Shown here in pieces: positions 50,324 to 57,628 of a stretch of 64,000 nt of DNA. Source of the DNA: Companilactobacillus formosensis (GTDB lineage: Bacteria > Bacillota > Bacilli > Lactobacillales > Lactobacillaceae). Under the pieces are notes generated by a model. The model did not search any database. It was not told the DNA's origin and worked only from the letters and a program-made list of their open reading frames with translations. The DNA is taken from contig NZ_BJDU01000002.1 of NCBI RefSeq assembly GCF_005405305.1, positions 62,001 to 126,000 on the forward strand, written 5' to 3'. Position 1 is the stretch's first letter. Every line of letters starts with the position of its first letter. Both the position numbers and the translations under genes were made by a program.

Positions 50324-51128
50324 AGACAAATTTTGCCAAAGCTTTACCAACACCATCGTGATTGTTGTCGGTAGTAATGTAATCACAGACGGCTTTTGTG
50401 CCAACAGTAGCATTCTTCATTGCAATTCCTAGACCGGCAGTCTCTAGTAAAGGGATGTCATTGTCACGGTCACCAAAGGCAATGATTTCACTGAGTTCAA
50501 TATTAAGATGATTAGCTAAATGTTTTAAGGCAATTCCTTTGTTAACGTTATTGGGGAAAATTTCTAAATAACCAATACCAGTTCTGACAACAAAATAATC
50601 ACTAAATTCAGCTTTGATAAAATTAGTGATACGATTGATTTTTTCTTCGTTGCCATTGATGACCGCTTTAGTTATTTCAAAATCACTTGGCATTTCTTCA
50701 GGATTTCTGATGTGTAAGCCGTCGCCATTTTCAAAAGCCATTGCGATGGTAAAAGGATCGATATCAGAATGATTGCTAGTATAGACGTTGCCATTCACAT
50801 CAAAGACACAATAAGATAGGGAATTTTTATCGACAAAATCAACAAAATAATGATAAAAAATATTTGGTAGAGTATTTTGAAAAATAATATCGCTATTGAG
50901 ATTTTCGATGATGGCACCACCGTTAGTGATCATATATTGATTTGTTCCATAGATGCCTAATTGTTGAGCATATTTGTACATTGCTTTGTGTGGACGACCT
51001 GAACATAGGACAACCTTAATATTTCTTTCCAATGCCAGTTGAATTTGTGCCTTAGTTTGACCGGAAATAGTTTTGGCACTAGTTAATAAAGTATCATCAA
51101 TATCGATGGCAATTAGTTTGTATGTCAT
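50322..51128 (-). CDS. Cof-type HAD-IIB sugar-phosphate phosphatase
   Basis: 268 residues with HAD motif I AIDIDDTLL, motif II LCSGRP, and motif IV GDRDNDIPLLETAG. The Cof/YidA branch removes phosphate from sugar phosphates and cofactors in the cytoplasm. TAGGAG lies 8 bases upstream of the ATG. One of three HAD-IIB proteins in 3.3 kb, but clearly divergent from the other two. Confidence 0.92.
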   Translation of the reverse strand: MTYKLIAIDIDDTLLTSAKTISGQTKAQIQLALERNIKVVLCSGRPHKAMYKYAQQLGIYGTNQYMITNGGAIIENLNSDIIFQNTLPNIFYHYFVDFVDKNSLSYCVFDVNGNVYTSNHSDIDPFTIAMAFENGDGLHIRNPEEMPSDFEITKAVINGNEEKINRITNFIKAEFSDYFVVRTGIGYLEIFPNNVNKGIALKHLANHLNIELSEIIAFGDRDNDIPLLETAGLGIAMKNATVGTKAVCDYITTDNNHDGVGKALAKFV

Positions 51129-51252
51129 ATCGAAACTCCTAACTATATTTTATTTAGCAATTATAGTTGGTAAATTAATACTGAGATACAAAAAATTGGT
51201 AATTTAATTTTCTTTAATTGAATAAAACACTTTCTAAAAAAATCAATTTGTG

Positions 51253-51687
51253 TTATTCCACAATTAGTACTTGGCACGAAGCATTTGCTTTCAAAAAGCC
51301 AGCTATTTTACCTAAACTTGCTTGTTGATTATTGCTTTTACCATTTTTACCAATAACTAGTAAATCAATTTTCAGCCCTCGAACCAAATAATTAGAAATT
51401 ATTTTTTTAGGATCACCGATTCTTAAGAAAGTGTCTTTAATAGGATAAACTGTCATCATGAATTTTTGGTTTAAATCATCCCGAGCTTCTATCACATCGG
51501 GATTATCTTCGTAATTGACCATTTGTAAAATCCCATCATCTTCATTTAAATAATAATCTTCAACGACACGGGTCAAATAGAGGTTAGCTTTAAATTTTTG
51601 AGCTAATTGGACAGCCTGATTGAAGGCACGATTGGCATTGAGAGAACCGTCAATAGCTACAAGAATATTTTTAGTATGTGGTGTCAT
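51253..51687 (-). CDS. Universal stress protein family (UspA-like)
   Basis: 144 residues with the Usp fold: KNILVAIDGSLNANRAFNQA at the start and LLVIGKNGKSNNQ, the Gly-x2-Gly-x-type ATP-binding end, near residue 118. Cytoplasmic; role in stress tolerance is general to the family. GGGAGG upstream. Confidence 0.9.
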   Translation of the reverse strand: MTPHTKNILVAIDGSLNANRAFNQAVQLAQKFKANLYLTRVVEDYYLNEDDGILQMVNYEDNPDVIEARDDLNQKFMMTVYPIKDTFLRIGDPKKIISNYLVRGLKIDLLVIGKNGKSNNQQASLGKIAGFLKANASCQVLIVE

Positions 51688-51808
51688 TTTAACCTCCCAT
51701 TTAATAAATTATATATAATTATATAATAAAAAATACTCCTAGTTTTATTTTTAGTGAATAGTTATCTATTTGTGATATGATATAAAGATGTTTTTAAGGA
51801 GGTAATTT

Positions 51809-52633
51809 ATGACTATCAAGTTAGTAGCTTTTGACATGGATGGAACATTCCTCAATGATCAAAATACTTATAACCACCAACGCTTTGGAGAAATCCTACA
51901 AAAATTACGTGCAAAAGATATTCACGTAGCAGCTGCATCGGGCTCTCAATATCAGCGTTTACTCAATCAATTTGATGAATTCAATCAGGAGATGGACTTC
52001 GTTTCACAAAATGGTGCGGTCGTTCATAGTGCTGGACAACCATTACTAGTTCAAGAAATTCCAGCAGATGCGGTCAAAAAAACTTTGGACGTAATCAATC
52101 ACCAATTTGCGCCTAGTGATATTGCTGAACACCTAGTTGTTGGCTATAAATCAGCTTATGTTGATGAAAATATTTCTCAAGCTTCATTCGATATGACATA
52201 TCGTTACTATAATCACTTATTACGTGTACCAGATTTGGCCACAGCTACACCTCAACGTTTAGAGGACCAAATTACTAGTATCGGAGTAACTTTTGATTCT
52301 AAAGTTGATTTTAATACTAAGATGAAGAGCTTACGTGAGATGTTGCCACTAGGTTTATCCAGTCAAACTTCTGGCTACAATACTGAATTGATCAGTGAGG
52401 ATACCGTAAATAAAGCTGCCGGTCTTCGTGAACTTCAAAAGAAATATAATGTGGCTGATGATGAAATCATGACTTTTGGTGATAATGAAAATGACTTGCC
52501 AATGCTAAAAATAACTCCACATAGTTATGCTATGCAAAATGCTGAACAAAAAATTAAGGATCAAGTTGCACATGTGACTGATTCTAATAATGATGAGGGC
52601 GTCTTGAATGTCCTTGAACAATTAGCTTCTTAA
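51809..52633 (+). CDS. Cof-type HAD-IIB phosphatase
   Basis: 274 residues: motif I AFDMDGTFL, motif II AAASGSQ, motif IV FGDNENDLPML. Sugar-phosphate phosphatase-like. Strong AAGGAGG 7 bases before the ATG. Followed by a terminator, then another HAD gene. Confidence 0.92.
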   Translation: MTIKLVAFDMDGTFLNDQNTYNHQRFGEILQKLRAKDIHVAAASGSQYQRLLNQFDEFNQEMDFVSQNGAVVHSAGQPLLVQEIPADAVKKTLDVINHQFAPSDIAEHLVVGYKSAYVDENISQASFDMTYRYYNHLLRVPDLATATPQRLEDQITSIGVTFDSKVDFNTKMKSLREMLPLGLSSQTSGYNTELISEDTVNKAAGLRELQKKYNVADDEIMTFGDNENDLPMLKITPHSYAMQNAEQKIKDQVAHVTDSNNDEGVLNVLEQLAS

Positions 52634-52637
52634 TGAA

Positions 52638-52669
52638 AAGGTAATCCGGATGATGGGTTATCTTTTTTT
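52638..52669 (+). terminator. Terminator between HAD genes
   Basis: 10-bp stem (52638-52647 with 52655-52664, two G-U pairs) and a T7 run. Confidence 0.8.
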
Positions 52670-52758
52670 AGTATATGATCAATTTTTGGAATCGGTTGCA
52701 ATTATAAGCCATTTTCGATAAGGTGGAAAAGTAACCTTAACGTGAGAGGAATTTACTT

Positions 52759-53580
52759 ATGTATAAAATGATTGTCTGTGATCTTGATGAAACTTTAATG
52801 AATGATGATGGTTCTTTGTCTGACAAGAACGCTGAGGCCATTCATGCTGCAACTGAAAAAGGAGTTTACTTCGTAGTTAATTCTGGTCGAAGTTATACTT
52901 CCTTTCAAAATGATCTTGAAAAAATGAATTTACGAAATAAACCCAATCAATATTCCATTTCATATAATGGAGGATTGATTTTGGAAAATAAGAATAATCG
53001 CTCTATTGCTGTTAATGCGATGCCATTTGAAGTAGCTAAAGCGGTCTTTAATGTTGGTGCTAAGGATAAAAATGCTTCGACACATGTTTACACTCAAGAC
53101 AAACTTTATATTTATAATCCTATGAAAACTGATACGGATTATTTAACTAATCGTGGTGTAGATTTTTCAATTATGAAAGATGATGATTTTGATAAATTCA
53201 AAGATCAAAACGTCATGAAAGTTATTATGGCTATGTCCACAATTGAGGAGCGTAAAGCAATGAAGGCAGCAGTAGAATCACAAGTTGATCCTTCCAAGCT
53301 GACAGTTTCTTTTTCATCTGGTCGATACGTTGAATTTAATCCAGCTGGCGTTGATAAAGGTAGTGCCGCCGTTCAATTGGGTGAGATTTTAGGTATTAAA
53401 CCAGAAGAAATCATTGCGGCTGGTGATAACAGTAATGATTTGCCAATGTTAAAGGCAGTTGGTTTACCAGTCAGTGTGGCTAACGGACTTGATGTCGTTA
53501 AGGAAAATGCCAAGTATATCACTGAAGCTGATAATAACCATGATGCTTTAGCTGAAGTAATTAATAAGTTCATTCTATAG
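52759..53580 (+). CDS. Cof-type HAD-IIB phosphatase
   Basis: 273 residues: motif I VCDLDETLM, motif II VNSGRSY, Lys region near KGSAAVQLG and motif IV AGDNSNDLPMLKAVG. Closest in pattern to YidA-type sugar-phosphate phosphatases. AGAGGA upstream of the ATG. A separate transcription unit from the preceding HAD gene because a terminator lies between. Confidence 0.92.
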   Translation: MYKMIVCDLDETLMNDDGSLSDKNAEAIHAATEKGVYFVVNSGRSYTSFQNDLEKMNLRNKPNQYSISYNGGLILENKNNRSIAVNAMPFEVAKAVFNVGAKDKNASTHVYTQDKLYIYNPMKTDTDYLTNRGVDFSIMKDDDFDKFKDQNVMKVIMAMSTIEERKAMKAAVESQVDPSKLTVSFSSGRYVEFNPAGVDKGSAAVQLGEILGIKPEEIIAAGDNSNDLPMLKAVGLPVSVANGLDVVKENAKYITEADNNHDALAEVINKFIL

Positions 53581-53611
53581 AAAAAGTCTTGAGAAAACTC
53601 AAGGCTTTTTT
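53581..53611. terminator. Bidirectional terminator
   Basis: AAAAAGTCTTGAG pairs with CTCAAGGCTTTTT around AAAA (one G-U pair), between convergent genes. Confidence 0.88.
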
Positions 53612-54188
53612 AGCGTAAATTCAAATTCGATTTATTTTCTATTGTGATTTTACCGTCATCAAAGTTTTTAAGAACTTGATCCAATTTTTGAATAGTTAAT
53701 TTTTTGTCATAGGCATAGTCTCTAGAGAAATCTAAAGTATAGACTTGACCAGAAATGGTGGTTACTTCAAGTGCAAGGGGACTCTTTGCCATTAAGAGTG
53801 CTGGAGTCAAAACACCTAAGGCTGCACTATATGGGACAGCAAGAGGGATATCGTCATCATTAAGATGTCCGATTATTTTAATTGAAACAATGTCTTGCTT
53901 ATTAATGACAGTCAGCTTATTTTTGAATGGGAAAAACATTAGAAAAATACGATGCTTCAAATTAGTCAAATCACTGTAACGAAAACTGTTTTTATCGGCT
54001 TCCCAATATTGGAAAAGTACAGTCGAGCTGTTGCAATAATAAATGAAGAAGAAAAAGAAAAAAAGTCCTAGTGCTACGGCGTAACTACTCCAATTATTAA
54101 AAATTCTAAAGATAGTAAAACCTACCAAACCTGCAAATAGACTAACTAGTAAAGGTCTGTATGAAAGTTTCTTACCAAATGTAATCAT
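53610..54188 (-). CDS. Small membrane protein with PH-like cytoplasmic domain
   Basis: 192 residues, not assigned to a named family. Two hydrophobic helices (about 17-60, including a run of six Phe) are followed by a soluble domain, YWEADKNSFRYSDLTNLKHR onward, with TVINKQDIVSIKIIG and LEVTTISGQVYTLDF. The order looks like the C-terminal half of the XRE-membrane protein encoded divergently. Start ATG 54186-54188 with GGGAGG. Single gene; function unknown. Confidence 0.75.
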   Translation of the reverse strand: MITFGKKLSYRPLLVSLFAGLVGFTIFRIFNNWSSYAVALGLFFFFFFIYYCNSSTVLFQYWEADKNSFRYSDLTNLKHRIFLMFFPFKNKLTVINKQDIVSIKIIGHLNDDDIPLAVPYSAALGVLTPALLMAKSPLALEVTTISGQVYTLDFSRDYAYDKKLTIQKLDQVLKNFDDGKITIENKSNLNLR

Positions 54189-54376
54189 AATGAATTCCTC
54201 CCAATTAAATGAGATGCGCATCGATTAGTTAATTAACTTTGTTTACACCTTAATTATGGCAAAAGCTTGATGTTAAAGCACGCACATCGTAGTTGCATTT
54301 ATAAAAATACCGTTATAACGCTGATTTTATTAAAAAAAGTTTATTATTTAAGTAAGTGGTTACATGGGGGAGAAAA

Positions 54377-55216
54377 ATGGCATTAGCAGATAATATTATC
54401 AAGTACCGTAAGAAAAATGGAATGACACAAGAACAGCTAGCTGAATCACTGATGATCTCACGACAATCTATTTCTAGATGGGAATTAGGGGAAAATTTAC
54501 CTAGTATTGATAATTTAATTTCATTAAGTGGTTTATTGGATATTTCTTTAGATGAGTTGATTACGGGAGAGCCTTACTTGCATTTTCCATTTGATTTTGG
54601 GCGACCAAAAAGTAAGTCGGCGGCTGTGATTTTAATTATTATTGTTTTGATTCCTATATTGATGGGATTCATAGGTAATATTTGGATGTCTCTATTGATT
54701 GGACTAATTTTGTATATGATAGTTGTCTGGTTTTATCCATTCGATTACAAGCGTTATTACAATTATTGGAGCTTGGAGAAAAAAGGAATTCGTTACATTT
54801 CTGATAATCAAGAAGTTTACAGTTCTTGGGATAATTTGGTCATGCCGATCAAAGCACTATTAAAGATGAGAAAGACTAAGTTTATCCCGTATCAACAAAT
54901 GAAAGAAATTGAGATCCATTTGCAGTTGTTGGGATATAATCCGCGACATACTACTTATTCGCCAGGGACGTCTCAGTTGATGAATGAGAGTTTTACTTTG
55001 AAGATAACTACAAAAGATGAAAATATCGTCTATTTGACTTTGAAACCGTATTATCTGAAGAAATCTAAAGAACGGCAAATGTTGCCAACTATCTTGGAAT
55101 TTTTGAAGCGCAAGAATGTCAAATTTGTCGATAAGCAAAATATTTGTGAATTATTGAAGGATAATGACAAGAGTTTGACAGAACAATTGTATGAAATTCG
55201 AGATGGACATAAATAA
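54377..55216 (+). CDS. XRE-family regulator with two transmembrane helices
   Basis: 279 residues: N-terminal helix-turn-helix (IIKYRKKNGMTQEQLAESLM, then ISRQSISRWELGENLPS), two helices at about 83-125, and a soluble C-terminal domain starting YWSLEKKGIRYISDN with FIPYQQMKEIEIH and FTLKITTKDENIVYLTL. The start is ATG 54377 after GGGGGAG. Divergent from the membrane protein at 53.6 kb, with which its C-terminal part appears homologous, so both may respond to the same envelope signal (inference). Confidence 0.85.
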   Translation: MALADNIIKYRKKNGMTQEQLAESLMISRQSISRWELGENLPSIDNLISLSGLLDISLDELITGEPYLHFPFDFGRPKSKSAAVILIIIVLIPILMGFIGNIWMSLLIGLILYMIVVWFYPFDYKRYYNYWSLEKKGIRYISDNQEVYSSWDNLVMPIKALLKMRKTKFIPYQQMKEIEIHLQLLGYNPRHTTYSPGTSQLMNESFTLKITTKDENIVYLTLKPYYLKKSKERQMLPTILEFLKRKNVKFVDKQNICELLKDNDKSLTEQLYEIRDGHK

Positions 55217-55228
55217 AAATATTGTTCA

Positions 55229-55558
55229 AATTATAAAAAATATTTTGGTGCTACGGCTTCAGAAAAATACCACAATCCTAAGACAACATTCTCGTCTCGC
55301 TTTTTGACTTTCAGTGACGGAGCACGCTTGGAAGTATGAACTCGTGAAGATTTGAACATAGAAAAACTTACTGGGTATCCCTTAGGTTATGTGCATCTTG
55401 CCATGTCTTTGGGATCAAAAGAAGCTGTTGACCAAGTTTCTGCACAAATTGAAGCGGATGGCTATACTCATTTGAGTGGACCAAGAGTAACAAATGATGG
55501 TTATTACGAAAGCGTGGTATTGGATCCCGAAGGAAACCAAATTGAATTAACAGTTTAA
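55229..55558 (+). pseudogene. VOC/glyoxalase-family remnant
   Basis: In one frame the sequence reads NYKKYFGATASEKYHNP, FSSRFLTFSDGARLEV, a TGA stop (55337-55339), then TREDLNIEKLTGYPLGYVHL, AMSLGSKEAV, and ends YESVVLDPEGNQIELTV. This is a vicinal-oxygen-chelate protein lacking about its first 20 residues (HxxxxV metal site) and with an in-frame stop. The 3' part alone could be read as a 68-residue frame but has no ribosome site. Non-functional remnant of a glyoxalase/dioxygenase-like gene. Confidence 0.75.
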
Positions 55559-55596
55559 AAAAGAGACCGCTGAATTGTTTAGGCGGTCTCTTTTTG
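55557..55596. terminator. Bidirectional terminator
   Basis: AAAAAAGAGACCGC pairs with GCGGTCTCTTTTT across a 12-base loop. Confidence 0.9.
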
Positions 55597-55938
55597 AATA
55601 GAAGATCTAAATTTTTCAATTTGATTTTTATAATCTAAGAGTTTGTGATAACGATTTTTTATGTCATCATCTTCATTAGAATAGATTTCAAAACATTTAT
55701 CAGAAAAATCTTTCAGTTGAGCTTTTCCAGTCTTTTGTTCATCCTTAGGCAAGGCTTTGAGGATGGAATTGTCAGTCGTCAAATCAACGATTTTTTCATA
55801 TAGTTCATCAAATTGTATTTTTAAAGCTATTTCGTCATGCTTAATATTTGCTTTCACAAGGGCGGGTGGAAGAGCATAGGTGATTAACAGATAGCCAATT
55901 ATAGCGATTATTAAATAGTCGATGATAGTTAATGTCAT
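55579..55938 (-). CDS. Small hypothetical membrane-anchored protein
   Basis: 119 residues: one N-terminal helix (LTIIDYLIIAIIGYLLITYA) and a Lys/Glu/Asp-rich soluble part with coiled-coil-like repeats (DELYEKIVDLTTDNS, KNRYHKLLDYKNQIEKF). No family recognised. The ribosome site is weak (GAGAAAG). The end overlaps the shared terminator stem. Function unknown. Confidence 0.6.
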   Translation of the reverse strand: MTLTIIDYLIIAIIGYLLITYALPPALVKANIKHDEIALKIQFDELYEKIVDLTTDNSILKALPKDEQKTGKAQLKDFSDKCFEIYSNEDDDIKNRYHKLLDYKNQIEKFRSSIQKETA

Positions 55939-56002
55939 TTTTTACCAACTTTCTCAGGGATTTATATTAATAGAATATCAGTTTGTAAACTTTATTTGCA
56001 GG

Positions 56003-56266
56003 TCACTCTAAATAAAGTGTTTTACTTCGATAAAATTCAACTTTTGTCAGTTTCATTGCTTGTTTAATTAAAGCTTTCTTTGAATCCAAGGAAAAATCTT
56101 TTTGATAAAAACCTCTTTCTTCAATCGAATATTGATCATTATGACAAATTAAGGTCAAGCTACGATCTTTTTTGAAAGTTAATATTTTTAAAGTTAAATC
56201 ATCATTGTTTTTAAACTGGGTTTTAATGGTACTTTTTAGTTGAGTGATTTTTATCCTTTTCGTAAT
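56003..56266 (-). CDS. Small hypothetical protein, no standard start codon
   Basis: An 87-codon frame with normal coding character, ending TLYLE-stop, directly after and overlapping the RelE-like gene. No ATG, GTG or TTG is available near its start; an ATT at 56264-56266 lies 10 bases after a perfect AAGGAGG (56277-56283). Alternatively it is reached by -1 slippage on an A8 run in the gene upstream (slippery A-AAA-AAA in phase), giving a 186-codon fusion. Features: Lys-rich, LTLKILTFKKDRSLTLI, YSIEERGFYQKDF. No family recognised; the frame may also be a decayed gene. Confidence 0.45.
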   Translation of the reverse strand: MTKRIKITQLKSTIKTQFKNNDDLTLKILTFKKDRSLTLICHNDQYSIEERGFYQKDFSLDSKKALIKQAMKLTKVEFYRSKTLYLE

Positions 56267-56556
56267 TTTTTTTGAACCTCCTTGTCGAAATTTTTCTTTT
56301 GCAGACTGGTGCTCAAATAAAAGACAGAAGCGAGATGATTTTTTAAACTAAAAGCTATTCGATAATTTTTTGAATCGAGATGAACCCTCATTTCGTAAGT
56401 TTGGTGGTTCTTATCCGTTCGAACTGGTTTGATTCTATAAAAATCATTATTTAGATTATTAGTTAATTTAGTTTCGATGATATTAATGTCTTTAGCGCAA
56501 TTTTGCTTTGAAAATGAATTTTTGATTGAGTCCGAAATGATTACCTTGAACAACAT
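56251..56556 (-). CDS. RelE/ParE-like small protein (possible toxin)
   Basis: 101 residues. YEMRVHLDSKNYRIAFSLKN followed by ASVFYLSTSLQKKNF resembles the core strand and C-terminal Lys/Phe-rich part of RelE/ParE-superfamily toxins, which cut mRNA or inhibit gyrase. No antitoxin gene of a known family is adjacent; the partner could be the following overlapping frame. The start ATG 56554-56556 follows AAAGGA. The assignment is tentative: catalytic residues cannot be fixed. Confidence 0.5.
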   Translation of the reverse strand: MLFKVIISDSIKNSFSKQNCAKDINIIETKLTNNLNNDFYRIKPVRTDKNHQTYEMRVHLDSKNYRIAFSLKNHLASVFYLSTSLQKKNFDKEVQKKLRKG

Positions 56557-56681
56557 TATCAATCCTTTAATATTTAATAATTTAACTCTTAAATAAATTA
56601 ATCAATCCGTCAAGTTATCTCAAGAACATTTTTAATAAATGTTATATTTATATTCATAAAGTATCTGAGGGGGGAGTTTTT

Positions 56682-56819
56682 ATGGACATTTGGGAAAGAC
56701 TATATTTAGCTGCAAAACCACTGTATAAACCGCAGGAACTAAATGATTTTGTTTATGCTAACAACGTAGTTTGCGCTTTGGAGAGCAAATGGGGGACTAT
56801 CAAAACTAATCAAAAATAG
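56682..56819 (+). pseudogene. N-terminal fragment resembling cytidine deaminase
   Basis: A 45-codon frame, MDIWERLYLAAKPLYKPQEL then FVYANNVVCALESKWGT, preceded by a very strong GGGGGGAG ribosome site. The pattern resembles the N-terminus of a lactobacillar cytidine deaminase-like protein, which continues to about 140 residues with the zinc-binding CAE and CGxC motifs; here it ends in a stop and a terminator. Either a truncated remnant or a real small protein. Identification is from memory of the family. Confidence 0.45.
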
Positions 56820-56853
56820 CTAACAAACCTTAATTGGCTTGTTAGCTAATTTT
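56813..56853. terminator. Bidirectional terminator
   Basis: TAGCTAACAAACC pairs with GGCTTGTTAGCTA (one G-U pair), flanked by A- and T-runs, between the fragment (+) and the hypothetical gene (-). Confidence 0.85.
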
Positions 56854-56857
56854 ATCT

Positions 56858-57409
56858 TTAAAAGCATTCTTGTGAAACTCGTTCAACTGCAAAATTAGAT
56901 AGGCTGTAGATTGCTTCATAAAGTTTTTCGCCTAATTCCGAGGTGATAATTTCGTGTTTTTTCTTGCCACTATTATTTGGAATATTACCTAAAACAGGAA
57001 TAAATTGATCTAAATCATTATCTGACAAAAAATCGTGAGCTTTCAGATGTGCTGCTAATGCAACCGTAAAGGAAAATTTGGGATGAGATTGTCGTAATTT
57101 GTAAAGGTCTCTTGCGGCAGTTTTGTAATCCATTGCAGGATTCTGATTCAAACAGTGTCGCAATAGATTATCATAAACATCTCCGTAGTGAAGTAACCAG
57201 ACTAAAAAGTCATGCGAAGTTACATAATGAAGATCCATATGAATGTTCTTATAATTATTTACCACGTCGAGAACGTTATTCCAATCAAGCCAAGTACGAA
57301 ACGATTGATAATATTTTTCGATGTCTTGATTTTTACCATTACCAATATGACTTAATCCGGCAAAACTCTCTAAATCTTGATTGGTAAAGTTTAATTCTTT
57401 GATATCCAT
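56858..57409 (-). CDS. Hypothetical protein (183 aa)
   Basis: No family recognised. Soluble, alpha-rich (DYKTAARDLYKLRQSHPKF, FTVALAAHLKAHDFLSDN), with several His and Trp in the N-terminal half (WLDWNNVLDVV, HMDLHYVTSHDFLVWLLHYG). No signal peptide. Start ATG 57407-57409 with GGAG 9 bases upstream; a four-codon longer frame is unlikely. A possible attenuator lies about 35 bases upstream. Function unknown. Confidence 0.75.
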   Translation of the reverse strand: MDIKELNFTNQDLESFAGLSHIGNGKNQDIEKYYQSFRTWLDWNNVLDVVNNYKNIHMDLHYVTSHDFLVWLLHYGDVYDNLLRHCLNQNPAMDYKTAARDLYKLRQSHPKFSFTVALAAHLKAHDFLSDNDLDQFIPVLGNIPNNSGKKKHEIITSELGEKLYEAIYSLSNFAVERVSQECF

Positions 57410-57441
57410 TATTAACTCCATCTATTTAACTAAAATTACCC

Positions 57442-57472
57442 ACATAAAAAAACTAACCAGTAACGGTTAGCT
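57442..57472 (-). terminator. Reverse-strand hairpin with T-run, upstream of the hypothetical gene
   Basis: On the reverse strand AGCTAACC-GTTACT-GGTTAGTT is followed by TTTTTTT. It would stop a transcript before the 57409 start, or act as a leader attenuator. Confidence 0.45.
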
Positions 57473-57628
57473 ATACAGTATTTTGAGCTATTTGATATAT
57501 AACTCTTTAAGTCTACTCATTTTTAGATGTTAAGTCTAGTCCAAAATTAGCTGAAAAAAGATATCAAAAGAACAATAGAGTATAATTAAAAAGTATTTGA
57601 TAATCGACGATGGAGGGATTGCACTAAA

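Noticed and set aside
52638-52758. Operon of the two adjacent HAD genes
   Set aside because: A terminator with a T7 run separates them and each has its own ribosome site.
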